In this document: piece after piece, positions 25,663 through 34,683 of the stretch
How the letters are laid out: every line of letters begins with the position of its first letter
How positions within the stretch are numbered: the first letter of the stretch is position 1
NCBI GenBank assembly: GCA_934454525.1
Contig: CAKSFM010000011.1
Location: 1 to 64,000 of the forward strand
DNA: 64,000 nucleotides
Direction of reading: 5' to 3'
From: an uncultured Clostridia bacterium
GTDB taxonomy: Bacteria; Bacillota; Clostridia; UMGS1883
Notes under the pieces: generated by a model
Databases searched by the model: none
Told to the model about the DNA's origin: nothing
What the model saw: only the letters and a program-made list of their open reading frames with translations
Translations under genes and position numbers: made by a program

Positions 25663-26512
25663 TAGAGCTTCCCTTCACATAATTTAATATCATATCTGCA
25701 CATTCCGACGGATTCAGCGCATTACCCGGAATATTCATTCCGAGCTTTCTCAGCTCAACGCAAAGCGCAGCCGACTGCGGAATATCAAGACCGATTTCTT
25801 CAAGCGCGGTATAGTTACCAAAAACCTTTCCCGGCGCTCCGTCCATAATCGTTTCACCGTTTTCAAGAACTATAACCCTGTCAGCACGTGCAACCTCATC
25901 CATATAATGCGTTATAAGAATTATTGTTATGCCCTGCTCGCGGTTCAGCCGCACAACCGTGTCCATAACTTCGCGCCGCCCGAGCGGATCAAGCATGGCT
26001 GTCGGCTCATCAAGAATGATGCACTGCGGCTGCATTGCAAGCACACCTGCAATTGCAACGCGCTGCTTCTGCCCTCCGCTGAGAAGATGCGGCGCCTTGC
26101 GGCGAAATTCCGTCATTCCGACGGCGCGGAGCGCATCGTCAACACGGCGGTGCATTTCCTCATAAGGAACAGCCGTGTTTTCAAGACCGAATGCAACGTC
26201 CTCCTCAACCATGGTTGCAACTATCTGATTATCGGGATTCTGAAAGACCATGCCTGCACTTTTCCGCAGATCATAAAGGCGTCTTTCATCGCTTGTCGGG
26301 ATTCCGCAAACTGTAACGCTGCCGCCGCACGGAAGCAGAATTGCGTTAAAATGCTTGGCAAGTGTGCTCTTTCCGCTGCCGTTCGGTCCGATTACGGCAG
26401 TGAAACTGCCCTTTTCAACCGACAGATTCAGCTTTTTCAGTATCTGTCCGGTATTGCCGCCGGAATTATAGGAAAATTCAAGGTCATGTGTTTCAATTAT
26501 TGCGTTGTTCAC
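25655..26512 (-). CDS. ecfA1: ECF transporter ATPase EcfA1
   Basis: A 285-residue ABC ATPase. Walker A GPNGSGKSTLAK, Q-loop VFQNPDNQIVATMVEEDVAF, signature LSGGQKQRVAIAG, Walker B CIILDEPTAMLDP. Two in-frame GTG codons precede the conserved part; the one at 26512 has an A-rich AAAAAGG site at usable distance, and the earlier one overlaps it. First gene of the ecf-truA-DUF5711-cvpA run, close behind the methyltransferase gene. Confidence 0.92.
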   Translation of the reverse strand: MNNAIIETHDLEFSYNSGGNTGQILKKLNLSVEKGSFTAVIGPNGSGKSTLAKHFNAILLPCGGSVTVCGIPTSDERRLYDLRKSAGMVFQNPDNQIVATMVEEDVAFGLENTAVPYEEMHRRVDDALRAVGMTEFRRKAPHLLSGGQKQRVAIAGVLAMQPQCIILDEPTAMLDPLGRREVMDTVVRLNREQGITIILITHYMDEVARADRVIVLENGETIMDGAPGKVFGNYTALEEIGLDIPQSAALCVELRKLGMNIPGNALNPSECADMILNYVKGSSND

Positions 26513-26536
26513 TGCCGTCACCTTTTTCAGTATATT

Positions 26537-27403
26537 CTAAGCTTCCCATCTGCCTGTTGCGCCGCACGGAAGAATCATTGACGAACCTGTAACCGGAAGT
26601 CCGATTTCGCTGCACTCAATTTTTCCTTTCGGCAGACAGATATTCATAAGATTTGTAAGCACGGTCGGCGAAAGTCCCGTAGTATATGAATTAATAATGA
26701 AAAACAGAGGGGTATCGCTCAAAAGGAGTGCGCAGCGGCGGACAAAGTGACATATTGAGTCCTCGATTTTCCACACTTCGCCGCCGGGACCGCGCCCGTA
26801 TGACGGAGGATCCATGATAATTGCATCGTAATGATTTCCGCGCCTGATTTCGCGTTCGACAAATTTCATGCAATCGTCAACAAGATAACGAATCGGCGCG
26901 GAGACCAGTCCGCTTGAAGCAGCGTTTTCCTTAGCCCATAAAACCATTCCTTTTGCCGCGTCAACATGTGTTACGGCTGCACCCGATTTTGCGCAGGCAA
27001 CGGTTGCACCGCCGGTATATGCAAACAGGTTGAGAATCTTAACGCTGTCTGCGCCGCTTGTCAGCCGCTGCTCGATTTTTCCGCGCATATAATCCCAGTT
27101 GACCGCTTGCTCCGGAAACAACCCCGTATGCTTAAAACCCATTGGTTTAACATTAAACGTCAGGTCATTATAATGAATCTGCCACGCGTCGGGAAGAGCC
27201 TTCCTGTAGCTCCATTTGCCGCCGCCGGAGGAAGAGCGGTGATAATGCGCGTCCGCCTTGTTCCAAAGCTGCGGCTGCGCCTTTTCATCCCAGATAACCT
27301 GCGGATCGGGACGGCAAAGCATAAAGCCTCCCCATTTTTCAAGCTTTTCTCCGTTTGCGGCATCAATGCACTCATAATCCTTCCAGTCACTTGCTAACCA
27401 CAT
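26537..27403 (-). CDS. Class I SAM-dependent methyltransferase, RlmI/RlmK-like
   Basis: A 288-residue methyltransferase. The SAM-binding Rossmann fold contains ILNLFAYTGGATVACA and THVDAAKGMVLWAKEN; the catalytic motif is IIMDPPSYGRGPGGEVW, the DPPxxG form of the RlmI/RlmK family of 23S rRNA cytosine or guanine methyltransferases. The N-terminal PUA domain of RlmI is absent; residues 1-95 are a short beta-rich region instead (GKWSYRKALPDAWQIHY). The target base cannot be told. ATG at 27403 has GAGGT upstream and is preferred over the TTG six bases earlier. Confidence 0.8.
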   Translation of the reverse strand: MWLASDWKDYECIDAANGEKLEKWGGFMLCRPDPQVIWDEKAQPQLWNKADAHYHRSSSGGGKWSYRKALPDAWQIHYNDLTFNVKPMGFKHTGLFPEQAVNWDYMRGKIEQRLTSGADSVKILNLFAYTGGATVACAKSGAAVTHVDAAKGMVLWAKENAASSGLVSAPIRYLVDDCMKFVEREIRRGNHYDAIIMDPPSYGRGPGGEVWKIEDSICHFVRRCALLLSDTPLFFIINSYTTGLSPTVLTNLMNICLPKGKIECSEIGLPVTGSSMILPCGATGRWEA

Positions 27404-27405
27404 AT

Positions 27406-28290
27406 TCAAACCTCATAATCATCAAAATCGTATTTTTCGGAGTACACAAAACCGACAAGATCTCCGCCGACGTGGCTGCCGACGATTGTTCCGATCGGGC
27501 ATTCGTATACTCTTACTCCGGGGAATTTTTCCTCAAGCTCGGCTTTCAGCTCGTCACGCTTTTCCGGCTGAAGCGTGTGCACAATAATCGCGCTGCGGTT
27601 TGAAAGGTCAACGCCCTCATCGGCTGCAAGCGCAACAAGCTTTCTAAGGTGGCGCTTGTTTCCGCGCAGCTTATCCTTCTGAACAACAAGTCCGCCCGAA
27701 ACGGTGAGCACCGGCTTTATATCCAGCATGTTCGCAAGGAGCAGCGTTGCTGTGTTAATTCTTCCGCCCTTTTTAAGGTGCTTCAAATCGCCCACAAGGA
27801 ACAGGCTGCGCATTGTTGAAAAAGCATCGTTAAGATAATCGAGCACGGCTTCCTTTGATTCGCCTGCCGAAACCATTTTTGCAGCATGAATGACGGGCGC
27901 GCCGTAAATGCAGGTGAAGCCCTGCGAATCCACGACAATGATTTCACCGCCGCGGTTTTCCATAACCTCGCGCGCAGTCAGAACAGCGTTCTGGTACATT
28001 CCGCTGCCGTTTGACGAAATCGAAACATAAATCAGCGTGTCATAGCCGCTGTCAAGTTCCTCGTTAAAAACGTCCTCCATTTCAGCCGGGGAAACCTGCG
28101 TTGTTTTCGGGATAACGGAGCTGTCGGAAAGTCTTTCGTAAAACTCCTCAAGCGGCATATCAATCCCCGACCTGTAATACTTTTCCCCGTCAAACGTAAA
28201 CGAAATCGGGATAAGTCTGATTCCGAGCTCCTCGGCGCGCTTCGGCGTTATATCGCTTCCGCTGTCTGTAATGATTCTTATTTTGTTCAT
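27406..28290 (-). CDS. DegV-family fatty-acid-binding protein
   Basis: A 294-residue DegV protein: RIITDSGSDITPKRAEELG at the N-terminus, FYERLSDSSVIPKTTQVSP in the first domain, and the second-domain motifs VVDSQGFTCIYG and LFLVGDLKHLKKGGRINTAT. Members bind a fatty acid; FakB proteins of this family present it to the kinase FakA. No fakA is near, so the partner is not shown. ATG at 28290 with GAGGAAG; the frame runs on ten codons upstream without a ribosome site. Confidence 0.9.
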   Translation of the reverse strand: MNKIRIITDSGSDITPKRAEELGIRLIPISFTFDGEKYYRSGIDMPLEEFYERLSDSSVIPKTTQVSPAEMEDVFNEELDSGYDTLIYVSISSNGSGMYQNAVLTAREVMENRGGEIIVVDSQGFTCIYGAPVIHAAKMVSAGESKEAVLDYLNDAFSTMRSLFLVGDLKHLKKGGRINTATLLLANMLDIKPVLTVSGGLVVQKDKLRGNKRHLRKLVALAADEGVDLSNRSAIIVHTLQPEKRDELKAELEEKFPGVRVYECPIGTIVGSHVGGDLVGFVYSEKYDFDDYEV

Positions 28291-28291
28291 T

Positions 28292-30535
28292 TCAATCTTC
28301 CTCGCTTTCTTCAGCTTCATCTGCTTTTATATTTTCTTCATTATGAGTATTATCTATTGTAACCGCGTCCGCCGTCATTTTTATCTGCGCGCGGAGAAGC
28401 GCGGCATAGATTCCGTTCCTTTCTTCAAGCTCGCGGTGTGTGCCCTCCTCGGCAATGCGCCCCTCCTCTAAAACGATAAGGCGGTCTGCGCGCTTCAGCG
28501 TTGAAAGCCTGTGCGCAATTGCAAACACAGTTCTGCCTTTTGTCACATATGCAAGTGCGTTCTGGATTTTTTCTTCCGTTTCCGTATCAACAGAGCTCGT
28601 TGCCTCGTCAAGTATCAGAATGTCGGGATCGGAAACCACAGCGCGCGCAATCGCAATGCGCTGCCGTTCACCGCCGGACAGGCTGTGCCCTTTTTCTCCG
28701 ACATACGTATCATACCCATCCGGCAGGCTCATGATAAAATCATGTGCGTTTGCAGCCTTTGCTGCCGCAACAACCTGCTCAACAGAAGCATTGGGTGCCG
28801 TGTAGCGGATATTATCGAATATGGTTCCGCTGAACAAATAGCTTTCCTGCAGCACAACGCCGAGCTTTGCCTTATATTCCTCCGGTCTGTACCCGGAGAG
28901 CCGCACACCGTCAAGCAGAATTTCACCTGACGACGGTTTGTACAGCTGCATGACAAGATTTATAAGCGTACTTTTTCCTGCGCCGCTGTGTCCGACAAGT
29001 CCGACCATTTCACCGCGGCGGATATGCTCATTGATATTTTTCAGCACACGCCTGTAGCTTTTATATCCGAACGACATATTTTTAAATTCAAAATCTCCGC
29101 GTATGTCTCCGCGCGTTTTATTGTTATACTCCTCTGCACCAACATTTTCGTCAAGCACCTCAAACACGCGCTGGGTGCTTGCAACAGCCATGCTGAAATG
29201 ACGCGGCAGCATACTGAACCATTCAAGCTTGCTGTAAAGGGTGCTTCCGTATGCCGAAAACTGCACCAGTTCCCCGAGCGAAAGCTTGCCGCCGATTACG
29301 CAGCTTCCTCCGTACAGCAGCACAAGATAACTTCCGAAGCCCATGATAAAGCGGATTATCGGAAAAATTGTATAAACGTATTTTTCGTTTATCCTTGTAA
29401 TATCCCGCACCGATGCAGCCGTTTTTTTGAATCTTTCAATTTCATCATTTTCGCGCCCGAATACCTTGACAACCTTGATACCGTTTAAAACATCGTTCAG
29501 CCGCCCGGTAAGTACATCCATTTTTCTCCATTGTTTTCTGTATCTGCGCTGAATATTCGTCCGGATTTTGTTTATCATGAAGCAGGCGGCAGGCATCGGC
29601 ACAAATATCAGCAGCGCCATCTTTACATTTATCGCAAATGTTACCGCGGCAATTGCCGCAAACAGAAATGCCTCGTTAACAGCCATCAGCGCAATGTCCT
29701 GAATGAATGACTGAATCCTCATTGTGTCGTTATTTATGCGCTGCATAAGATCGCCGGTTTTTTTCTTTTCAATGTACCCAAGCGGCAGCTTTTGCAGTCT
29801 GCCGAAAATCTCCCCGCGCAGATCGCGCACAAACAGATTGCTTGCCTTTGCCGAAACGGCCGTGCGCATTCCCTCTGTAAGCGCGGTTATAAGTGCGCAT
29901 GCAACAAGCATTGCCGTGATGGCTGCAAGTGTGCCGAAGTTTCCCGACCGCACAGTCAGCACATCGTTTACAAGCCGTTTTTTGAGCATCGGCGAATAAA
30001 CGGTTACGGCGCTGTTTATCCAAAAAAGCACGAGCAGCGCAATATAGAGATGCCTGCACGGCTTCGTAAGTGCGGCAAGCCTTTTTACCATTGCAAACTT
30101 ATCCGTACAGCGGCGGCATATCTTCGTATCCCGGATAAACGGGCGGCCGCATTTCGGGCAAAGCTTTTCCTCGCTTTCCGAAACGGGTTTAACGGGAACT
30201 CCGCCGTTAATATCGTTAATAAGCTCCGCTGCGGCACTGTGCATATCCGCGCAGCGCAGAGAAAACATCACAATTTGCTCTGTTCTTCCTCCTATTTCCG
30301 CTTCAAGCGCGCCGCTTGACAAATACTGTGTGCAGGCGGCGCTGCGTATATCCGCAACCGGAAGTATGCGGCAGAGCTCGCCGTTTTCAAAAACCGCCGC
30401 CTTTGTGCGTGACAAAAGCACCGCGCCATCGGTATATTTTTCCGACGCGGAAATATCAAACGGGGCGCAGATAAGAATTTCTTCGCCGTTAAAAATATTC
30501 GCCGCACATTTCATATTCTGTTCCGAAATATTCAC
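28292..30535 (-). CDS. ABC half-exporter with N-terminal PH-like domain and zinc ribbon
   Basis: A 747-residue fused permease and ATPase. Residues 1-125 are a beta-rich region resembling a bacterial PH-like fold (inferred). Next is a zinc ribbon with CPKCGR and CRRC (about 146-165). Then six membrane segments (about 180-450) and an ATPase with Walker A GHSGAGKSTLIN, signature LSGGERQRIAIA and Walker B DILILDEATSSVD. GTG start after GGGGGG. It is the third gene of an operon with another half-exporter and a DUF1854 protein, so the two ABC chains probably form a heterodimer. Substrate unknown. Similar half-exporters occur with DUF1854 proteins elsewhere, some linked to cyanophycin genes. Confidence 0.8.
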   Translation of the reverse strand: MNISEQNMKCAANIFNGEEILICAPFDISASEKYTDGAVLLSRTKAAVFENGELCRILPVADIRSAACTQYLSSGALEAEIGGRTEQIVMFSLRCADMHSAAAELINDINGGVPVKPVSESEEKLCPKCGRPFIRDTKICRRCTDKFAMVKRLAALTKPCRHLYIALLVLFWINSAVTVYSPMLKKRLVNDVLTVRSGNFGTLAAITAMLVACALITALTEGMRTAVSAKASNLFVRDLRGEIFGRLQKLPLGYIEKKKTGDLMQRINNDTMRIQSFIQDIALMAVNEAFLFAAIAAVTFAINVKMALLIFVPMPAACFMINKIRTNIQRRYRKQWRKMDVLTGRLNDVLNGIKVVKVFGRENDEIERFKKTAASVRDITRINEKYVYTIFPIIRFIMGFGSYLVLLYGGSCVIGGKLSLGELVQFSAYGSTLYSKLEWFSMLPRHFSMAVASTQRVFEVLDENVGAEEYNNKTRGDIRGDFEFKNMSFGYKSYRRVLKNINEHIRRGEMVGLVGHSGAGKSTLINLVMQLYKPSSGEILLDGVRLSGYRPEEYKAKLGVVLQESYLFSGTIFDNIRYTAPNASVEQVVAAAKAANAHDFIMSLPDGYDTYVGEKGHSLSGGERQRIAIARAVVSDPDILILDEATSSVDTETEEKIQNALAYVTKGRTVFAIAHRLSTLKRADRLIVLEEGRIAEEGTHRELEERNGIYAALLRAQIKMTADAVTIDNTHNEENIKADEAEESEED

Positions 30536-30568
30536 CTGACTGCCCCCCTCTCCGTAATTTTGCGCGAT

Positions 30569-31078
30569 TTAAAGCCAGATTTCAACAATACGCATTGTTT
30601 TTTCTCCCATTTTGGTTATATCCTTAAACAAATACCGGCAGCCGAACAAATCGGTTAAGATAATGCGGTTGCCGCCGAGATGCAAAAGATTTGCCGCCAT
30701 ATCGTTTACTGTGAACTCGCGCCTGCCTGCATCCGTTTCAACAGTCCATGTACTGTGACCGTACTCCTCGGTCACATCCAAAACCATAAGCACCTCGGGC
30801 ATAAAATATCTGCGCCTGAGTTCATCGCGCACAATTTCGCGCTGCGTTTCGGAAAGTTCGGAAATTGAGCGAAGCAATCCGATTTCTTTGTCCTTGCCGG
30901 CGCGTTCCCCGTGCTGCGTTCTGACGGACAGATACTCCTCCTCATACCGGAACGGCAATAGCCGCATAACCGTAACCCTGCCGAAATCCGTGCCGCCGTA
31001 TTTCAGTCCGGTAAGTCCCGAATCGGTTTTATAAAATTCCGCGAGCGAACAGTCCATATATTCCACACCGGTTGCCAC
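30569..31078 (-). CDS. DUF1854 protein between two ABC exporters
   Basis: A 169-residue soluble protein of the DUF1854 family: VTVMRLLPFRYEEEYLSV in the first part, ELRRRYFMPEVLMVLDVTEEY in the middle, and a C-terminal region WTVETDAGRREFTVND, ILTDLFGCRYLFKD. No membrane segment or signal peptide. GTG start two bases from the upstream gene's stop, using GGAGGTGA formed by that gene's last codons. DUF1854 proteins are repeatedly found beside ABC exporters, so I infer a regulatory or cargo-handling role for this transporter. Confidence 0.75.
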   Translation of the reverse strand: MATGVEYMDCSLAEFYKTDSGLTGLKYGGTDFGRVTVMRLLPFRYEEEYLSVRTQHGERAGKDKEIGLLRSISELSETQREIVRDELRRRYFMPEVLMVLDVTEEYGHSTWTVETDAGRREFTVNDMAANLLHLGGNRIILTDLFGCRYLFKDITKMGEKTMRIVEIWL

Positions 31079-31080
31079 AG

Positions 31081-33267
31081 TTATTCACCTCCGCCGTTTC
31101 TCACGCGCAGTGCGTCAATCTGCGCCTGCGCCATTTTTCTGTATATTCCGTTCTCTATTTTCATAAGTTCCTCATGCGTTCCCGATTCAACAATTCTTCC
31201 CTGCTCGACAACGACAAGGCGCGATGCATTTTTAAGCGTTGACAGCCGATGCGCAATTGCAATTGTTGTTCTGTTTTGAACAAGCCTGTCAATCGCTTCC
31301 CTTATCTGTTCCTCGGTTTCTGTATCAAGCGAGCTTGTTGCCTCATCAAGAATCAGGATTGACGGGTTTATAAGCACGGCGCGCGCAATACTTATCCGCT
31401 GCTTTTCTCCGCCCGAAAGATTGACCCCATGCGAGCCGATAACCGTTTGATACCCATCCGGCAGATGCGAAATAAAATCATGCGCGTTTGCGTTTTTTGC
31501 CGCGGAGATTATTTCCTCCTCTGTTGCCATCGGGTTTCCGTACGCTATATTTTCCATAACAGTTCCGTCAAACAAAAAGGTTTCCTGCAAAACGATTCCG
31601 ATATGGGAATGAAGCTCGCCCGAAGAAATATTTTTAACGTTAACTCCGTCAATTTCAACCGCACCGTCCTTAACATCGTAAAGCCGTGTGATAAGATTTG
31701 TGATTGTGCTTTTCCCTGCGCCGCTGTGTCCGACAAGTCCGATCATTTCCCCCGGCTGCACACTAAATGACACATTTTTAAGCACATCACGGTTTGGCAG
31801 ATATGAAAACGTGACGTTTTTCATTTCAACCTTACCCTTTATTTCGCCGAGCCAAACGGGATTTTCCGGCTCCGGAACATCACATTCGCTGTCAATGACC
31901 TCAAAAATGCGCTGTGCGCTGTTCATACAGTTTGTCCACCAGTCAAATGTTCTGACAAGTGAGTTAACTGGCGCGTACAGAATTGTGAGATATCCGGTAA
32001 AGGTCATAAGCTCACCGAAAGTGAGTCTGCCGGAAAGAACCTGCGCGCCGCCTGCTCCCCACACGCAAAGTCCGCCCAAAAGCATAATCAGATTAAGCAC
32101 CGGAAAAACAGCTGCGGAAAAGTACCCCTCGCGCACTCTGTTGGCGCTGAGCCTTTCGTTTACATCCGAAAAACGCTTTGTTTCCGTTTTTTCTTTTCCG
32201 AATGCCTTTATAACGCGGATACCCATCAGTGAATCGTTAATAAGCGAATTAAGCGCCGATGAGCTTCGCCATGAAAACCATTTCAGTTTTTTTGCTTTTC
32301 TTGCCGATTTTTTTATGATTAAAGCAATCAGCGGCACAGGCACAAGCACTGCCGCCGAAAGCAGCGGATTTTTAATAAAAAGCACAAGTCCTACCGATAA
32401 AACCGTCAGAATATTTATGCAGAACTGCGGAAGACCGTCATTTAAAAAATACTGAATATCAAGAGCGTCTCCGTTCACGCGGTTCATCAGATTCCCGGTA
32501 CGCTTTGAAGAAAAAAAGCTCATTCCGAGCTTTTGCATAGCTTCAAAAACCTCGGTTTTTATATCATAAATAATCTTGCCCGACATATCTGCTCCGATTC
32601 TCCCGTGCAGAATGTTAGCTCCGACTGTCAGTGCCGAAAGCGAAATCAGCACCATCGTCAGCGGCAGAATCATTCCGAAATATTTTCCGCCCGGAGTGAG
32701 CACCTGATCATAGAGAAGTCTGCCCGATATGTACGGCGGAAGCATATTAAGAAGCGTTGCCGCAATGACAAGTGCAATCATTGCTGCAAGTTCTTTTTTA
32801 TAGCGCGGCATATATGACAGCAGTCTGAAAAAAAGTTTTTTTCTTCCGTTATTTTTGTAGCCTGCCGTTTCGGCATCGTTAATCGAAAAATCAGCATCGG
32901 CGAGCGAAACACCGCCTTTCAGCTTGCGCACTGCGGCAATAAATGCCTCAGCTTTGCGCGCACATCCGAGCGAGAAAGAGGAAAGCACGGTTTCGCTGTT
33001 TTTCCGGTATGCAACAATGCTGCCGGATGACACATAGCTTTCCGCTGCGATATCCTCAATATCATCATAGAAAAGCTTTATAAACGCGCCGCTGTCATCA
33101 TATGAGTAAACAGCGTTTTTGCCGGCAAACAGCCACACATCGCCGAACCTTCCGGACGCTTTCAGATCGCATTTCAGAGACGCTTCAAGCTCGCCCGTGT
33201 TCACGCCGAGCCGCTTTATTTTTTCAAGTATTTCAGCGTTCGGTTTGTCAAATCCCGGTATATGCAC
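31081..33267 (-). CDS. ABC half-exporter with N-terminal PH-like domain
   Basis: A 728-residue fused permease and ATPase. Residues 1-130 form a soluble beta-rich domain (DVWLFAGKNAVYSYDDSG, IEDIAAESYVSSG) similar in position to that of the partner ABC protein; no zinc ribbon. Six membrane segments (about 155-435) and an ATPase with Walker A GHSGAGKSTITN, signature LSGGEKQRISIA and Walker B ILILDEATSSLD. The chosen GTG at 33267 lies nine bases after AGGAGG; a TTG nine codons earlier would leave the ribosome site inside the gene. First gene of the operon, with its own promoter. Confidence 0.83.
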   Translation of the reverse strand: MHIPGFDKPNAEILEKIKRLGVNTGELEASLKCDLKASGRFGDVWLFAGKNAVYSYDDSGAFIKLFYDDIEDIAAESYVSSGSIVAYRKNSETVLSSFSLGCARKAEAFIAAVRKLKGGVSLADADFSINDAETAGYKNNGRKKLFFRLLSYMPRYKKELAAMIALVIAATLLNMLPPYISGRLLYDQVLTPGGKYFGMILPLTMVLISLSALTVGANILHGRIGADMSGKIIYDIKTEVFEAMQKLGMSFFSSKRTGNLMNRVNGDALDIQYFLNDGLPQFCINILTVLSVGLVLFIKNPLLSAAVLVPVPLIALIIKKSARKAKKLKWFSWRSSSALNSLINDSLMGIRVIKAFGKEKTETKRFSDVNERLSANRVREGYFSAAVFPVLNLIMLLGGLCVWGAGGAQVLSGRLTFGELMTFTGYLTILYAPVNSLVRTFDWWTNCMNSAQRIFEVIDSECDVPEPENPVWLGEIKGKVEMKNVTFSYLPNRDVLKNVSFSVQPGEMIGLVGHSGAGKSTITNLITRLYDVKDGAVEIDGVNVKNISSGELHSHIGIVLQETFLFDGTVMENIAYGNPMATEEEIISAAKNANAHDFISHLPDGYQTVIGSHGVNLSGGEKQRISIARAVLINPSILILDEATSSLDTETEEQIREAIDRLVQNRTTIAIAHRLSTLKNASRLVVVEQGRIVESGTHEELMKIENGIYRKMAQAQIDALRVRNGGGE

Positions 33268-33302
33268 TTCCGCGTCCCTCCTTTTTTTCTGCAATCGTTT
33301 TT

Positions 33303-33331
33303 ATTATATACTTTTTTGCCGTAAAAAGCAA
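33303..33331 (-). promoter_or_regulatory. Sigma-A promoter for the DUF1854-ABC operon
   Basis: Minus strand: TTGCTT (33331-33326), 17 bases, TATAAT (33308-33303). It is about 35 bases upstream of the GTG start. Confidence 0.8.
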
Positions 33332-33364
33332 TATTTTTATTCCGCATATGCCGAAAAAGTCCGC

Positions 33365-33422
33365 GGAAATTCAGAAAAGGGATGTTAAGAAACTCCGGAA
33401 TGCAAGAAAAGGAAAAAAAGCA
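33365..33422 (+). repeat. Interspersed repeat R3, copy b
   Basis: Matches positions 141-198 of the opposite strand closely; the shared core is AACTCCGGAAYGCAAGAAAA. An ATG within it opens a 64-codon frame that ends at 33576, but the GGG ribosome-like bases directly abut the ATG and no homology is recognised. The surrounding gap (33332-33575) lies between the ABC operon promoter and the recA terminator. It also contains the small hairpin CCAAAG/CTTTGG near 33520-33540 and nothing else I can support. Confidence 0.6.
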
Positions 33423-33575
33423 GTTAACAGTTTGTCTATTAACGAGCATTTTAACGCATTATTGCGGAAAATTTGCCTTTTTGAGCCGCATGAGGTTCGG
33501 GTTTCTTATGCCTCACCCCAAAGCCGGCACTTTGGCTCAGTTTGTTAATTCCAAAGCTTTTTTCCTATCCCCTTG

Positions 33576-33627
33576 AAAAGAAGGGTGCTGTTTAAAAAGT
33601 TGGCTTTTTAAACAGCACCCTTCTTTT
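33576..33627. terminator. Very long terminator hairpin after recA
   Basis: A perfect 24-bp stem: AAAAGAAGGGTGCTGTTTAA(AAAG) at 33576-33599 pairs with 33604-33627, loop TTGG. It ends in TTTT in both directions and touches the recA stop codon. Strong intrinsic terminator, bidirectional by symmetry. Confidence 0.93.
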
Positions 33628-34651
33628 ATTCTTCGGATACCGGTTTGGGGCGAACCTCTATGAGCGGCATATCAAGCTGCTCACGGATTTTATTTTCAAT
33701 CATATCTGTGAAATCGGGGTTTTCAAGCATATATTTCTTGACATTTTCACGCCCCTGACCCAGGCGCTGTTCCTCAAAGTTGAACCAAGCGCCGCCGCGG
33801 CGGATAATGCCCATATTAACGGCAACGTCAAGCACATTCCCCTCCCGCGATGCACCTTTTCCGTACATCATGTCAAATTCCGCTTCACGGAATGGCGGCG
33901 CCATCTTATTCTTGACAATCTTGACGCGCGTACGGTTTCCGAGTATCTCAGATCCGTTTTTAATAGCTTCAGAACGGCGGACATCCATTCTTACGGACGC
34001 ATAGAATTTCAGTGCACGACCGCCCGCCGTTGTTTCCGGATTACCGTACATAACACCGATTTTTTCACGCAGCTGGTTTATAAATATGCATATAGCGTTA
34101 CTCTTGTTTACCACACCTGCAAGCTTGCGGAGCGCCTGGCTCATCAGCCTTGCCTGAAGTCCGACGTGCGACTCACCCATTTCGCCGTCAATTTCCGCTT
34201 TCGGCACAAGTGCGGCAACGGAATCGACAACAATGACGTCAATCGCGCCGCTGCGGACAAGTGCTTCCGCAATTTCAAGTCCCTGCTCGCCGGTATCAGG
34301 CTGCGACACGAGAAGCGAATCAACATCAACGCCGAGAACCGATGCATATGTCGGGTCAAGGGCATGCTCCGCATCTATAAACGCAGCTTCACCGCCCATT
34401 TTCTGTGCCTGTGCAATAATATGCAGCGCAATCGTTGTTTTACCGCTCGATTCGGGTCCGTAAATCTCGATAATTCTTCCTCGCGGAACGCCGCCTATTC
34501 CGAGCGCAACATCCAGACTGAGTATTCCGGTGGGAATCGATGCAATATTATAATGCCTGTTTTCGCCAAGGCGCATAACAGAGCCTTTTCCATACTGTTT
34601 CTCTATCTGCGCCATCGCCATGGCAAGCGCTTCTTTCTTTTCTTCCGTCAT
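33626..34651 (-). CDS. recA: Recombinase RecA
   Basis: A 341-residue RecA, which forms filaments on single-stranded DNA for recombination and triggers LexA self-cleavage. N-terminal KQYGKGSVMRLGE, Walker A YGPESSGKTTIALH (about residues 65-78), VDSVAALVPKAEIDGEMG (L1 region), LRKLAGVVNKSNAICIFINQ and the L2 region YGNPETTAGGRALKFYAS are all present. Monocistronic: own promoter with a LexA box upstream and a strong terminator directly after the stop. Ribosome site AAGGAGG. Confidence 0.99.
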   Translation of the reverse strand: MTEEKKEALAMAMAQIEKQYGKGSVMRLGENRHYNIASIPTGILSLDVALGIGGVPRGRIIEIYGPESSGKTTIALHIIAQAQKMGGEAAFIDAEHALDPTYASVLGVDVDSLLVSQPDTGEQGLEIAEALVRSGAIDVIVVDSVAALVPKAEIDGEMGESHVGLQARLMSQALRKLAGVVNKSNAICIFINQLREKIGVMYGNPETTAGGRALKFYASVRMDVRRSEAIKNGSEILGNRTRVKIVKNKMAPPFREAEFDMMYGKGASREGNVLDVAVNMGIIRRGGAWFNFEEQRLGQGRENVKKYMLENPDFTDMIENKIREQLDMPLIEVRPKPVSEE

Positions 34652-34669
34652 TTCGAATCCTCCTTAAGC

Positions 34670-34681
34670 GAACATCTGTTC
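34670..34681. promoter_or_regulatory. LexA (SOS) box of recA
   Basis: On the minus strand GAACAGATGTTC, followed by G, fits the Gram-positive LexA site CGAAC-N4-GTTCG. It lies two bases downstream of the -10 box and so would block transcription when LexA is bound. No lexA gene is in the window. Confidence 0.85.
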
Positions 34682-34683
34682 TT

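Noticed and set aside
33102..33548. Plus-strand frame containing MPKKSAEIQKRDVKKLRNARKG
   Set aside because: It begins opposite the ABC gene, continues through the promoter region and repeat R3b, and lacks a ribosome site.
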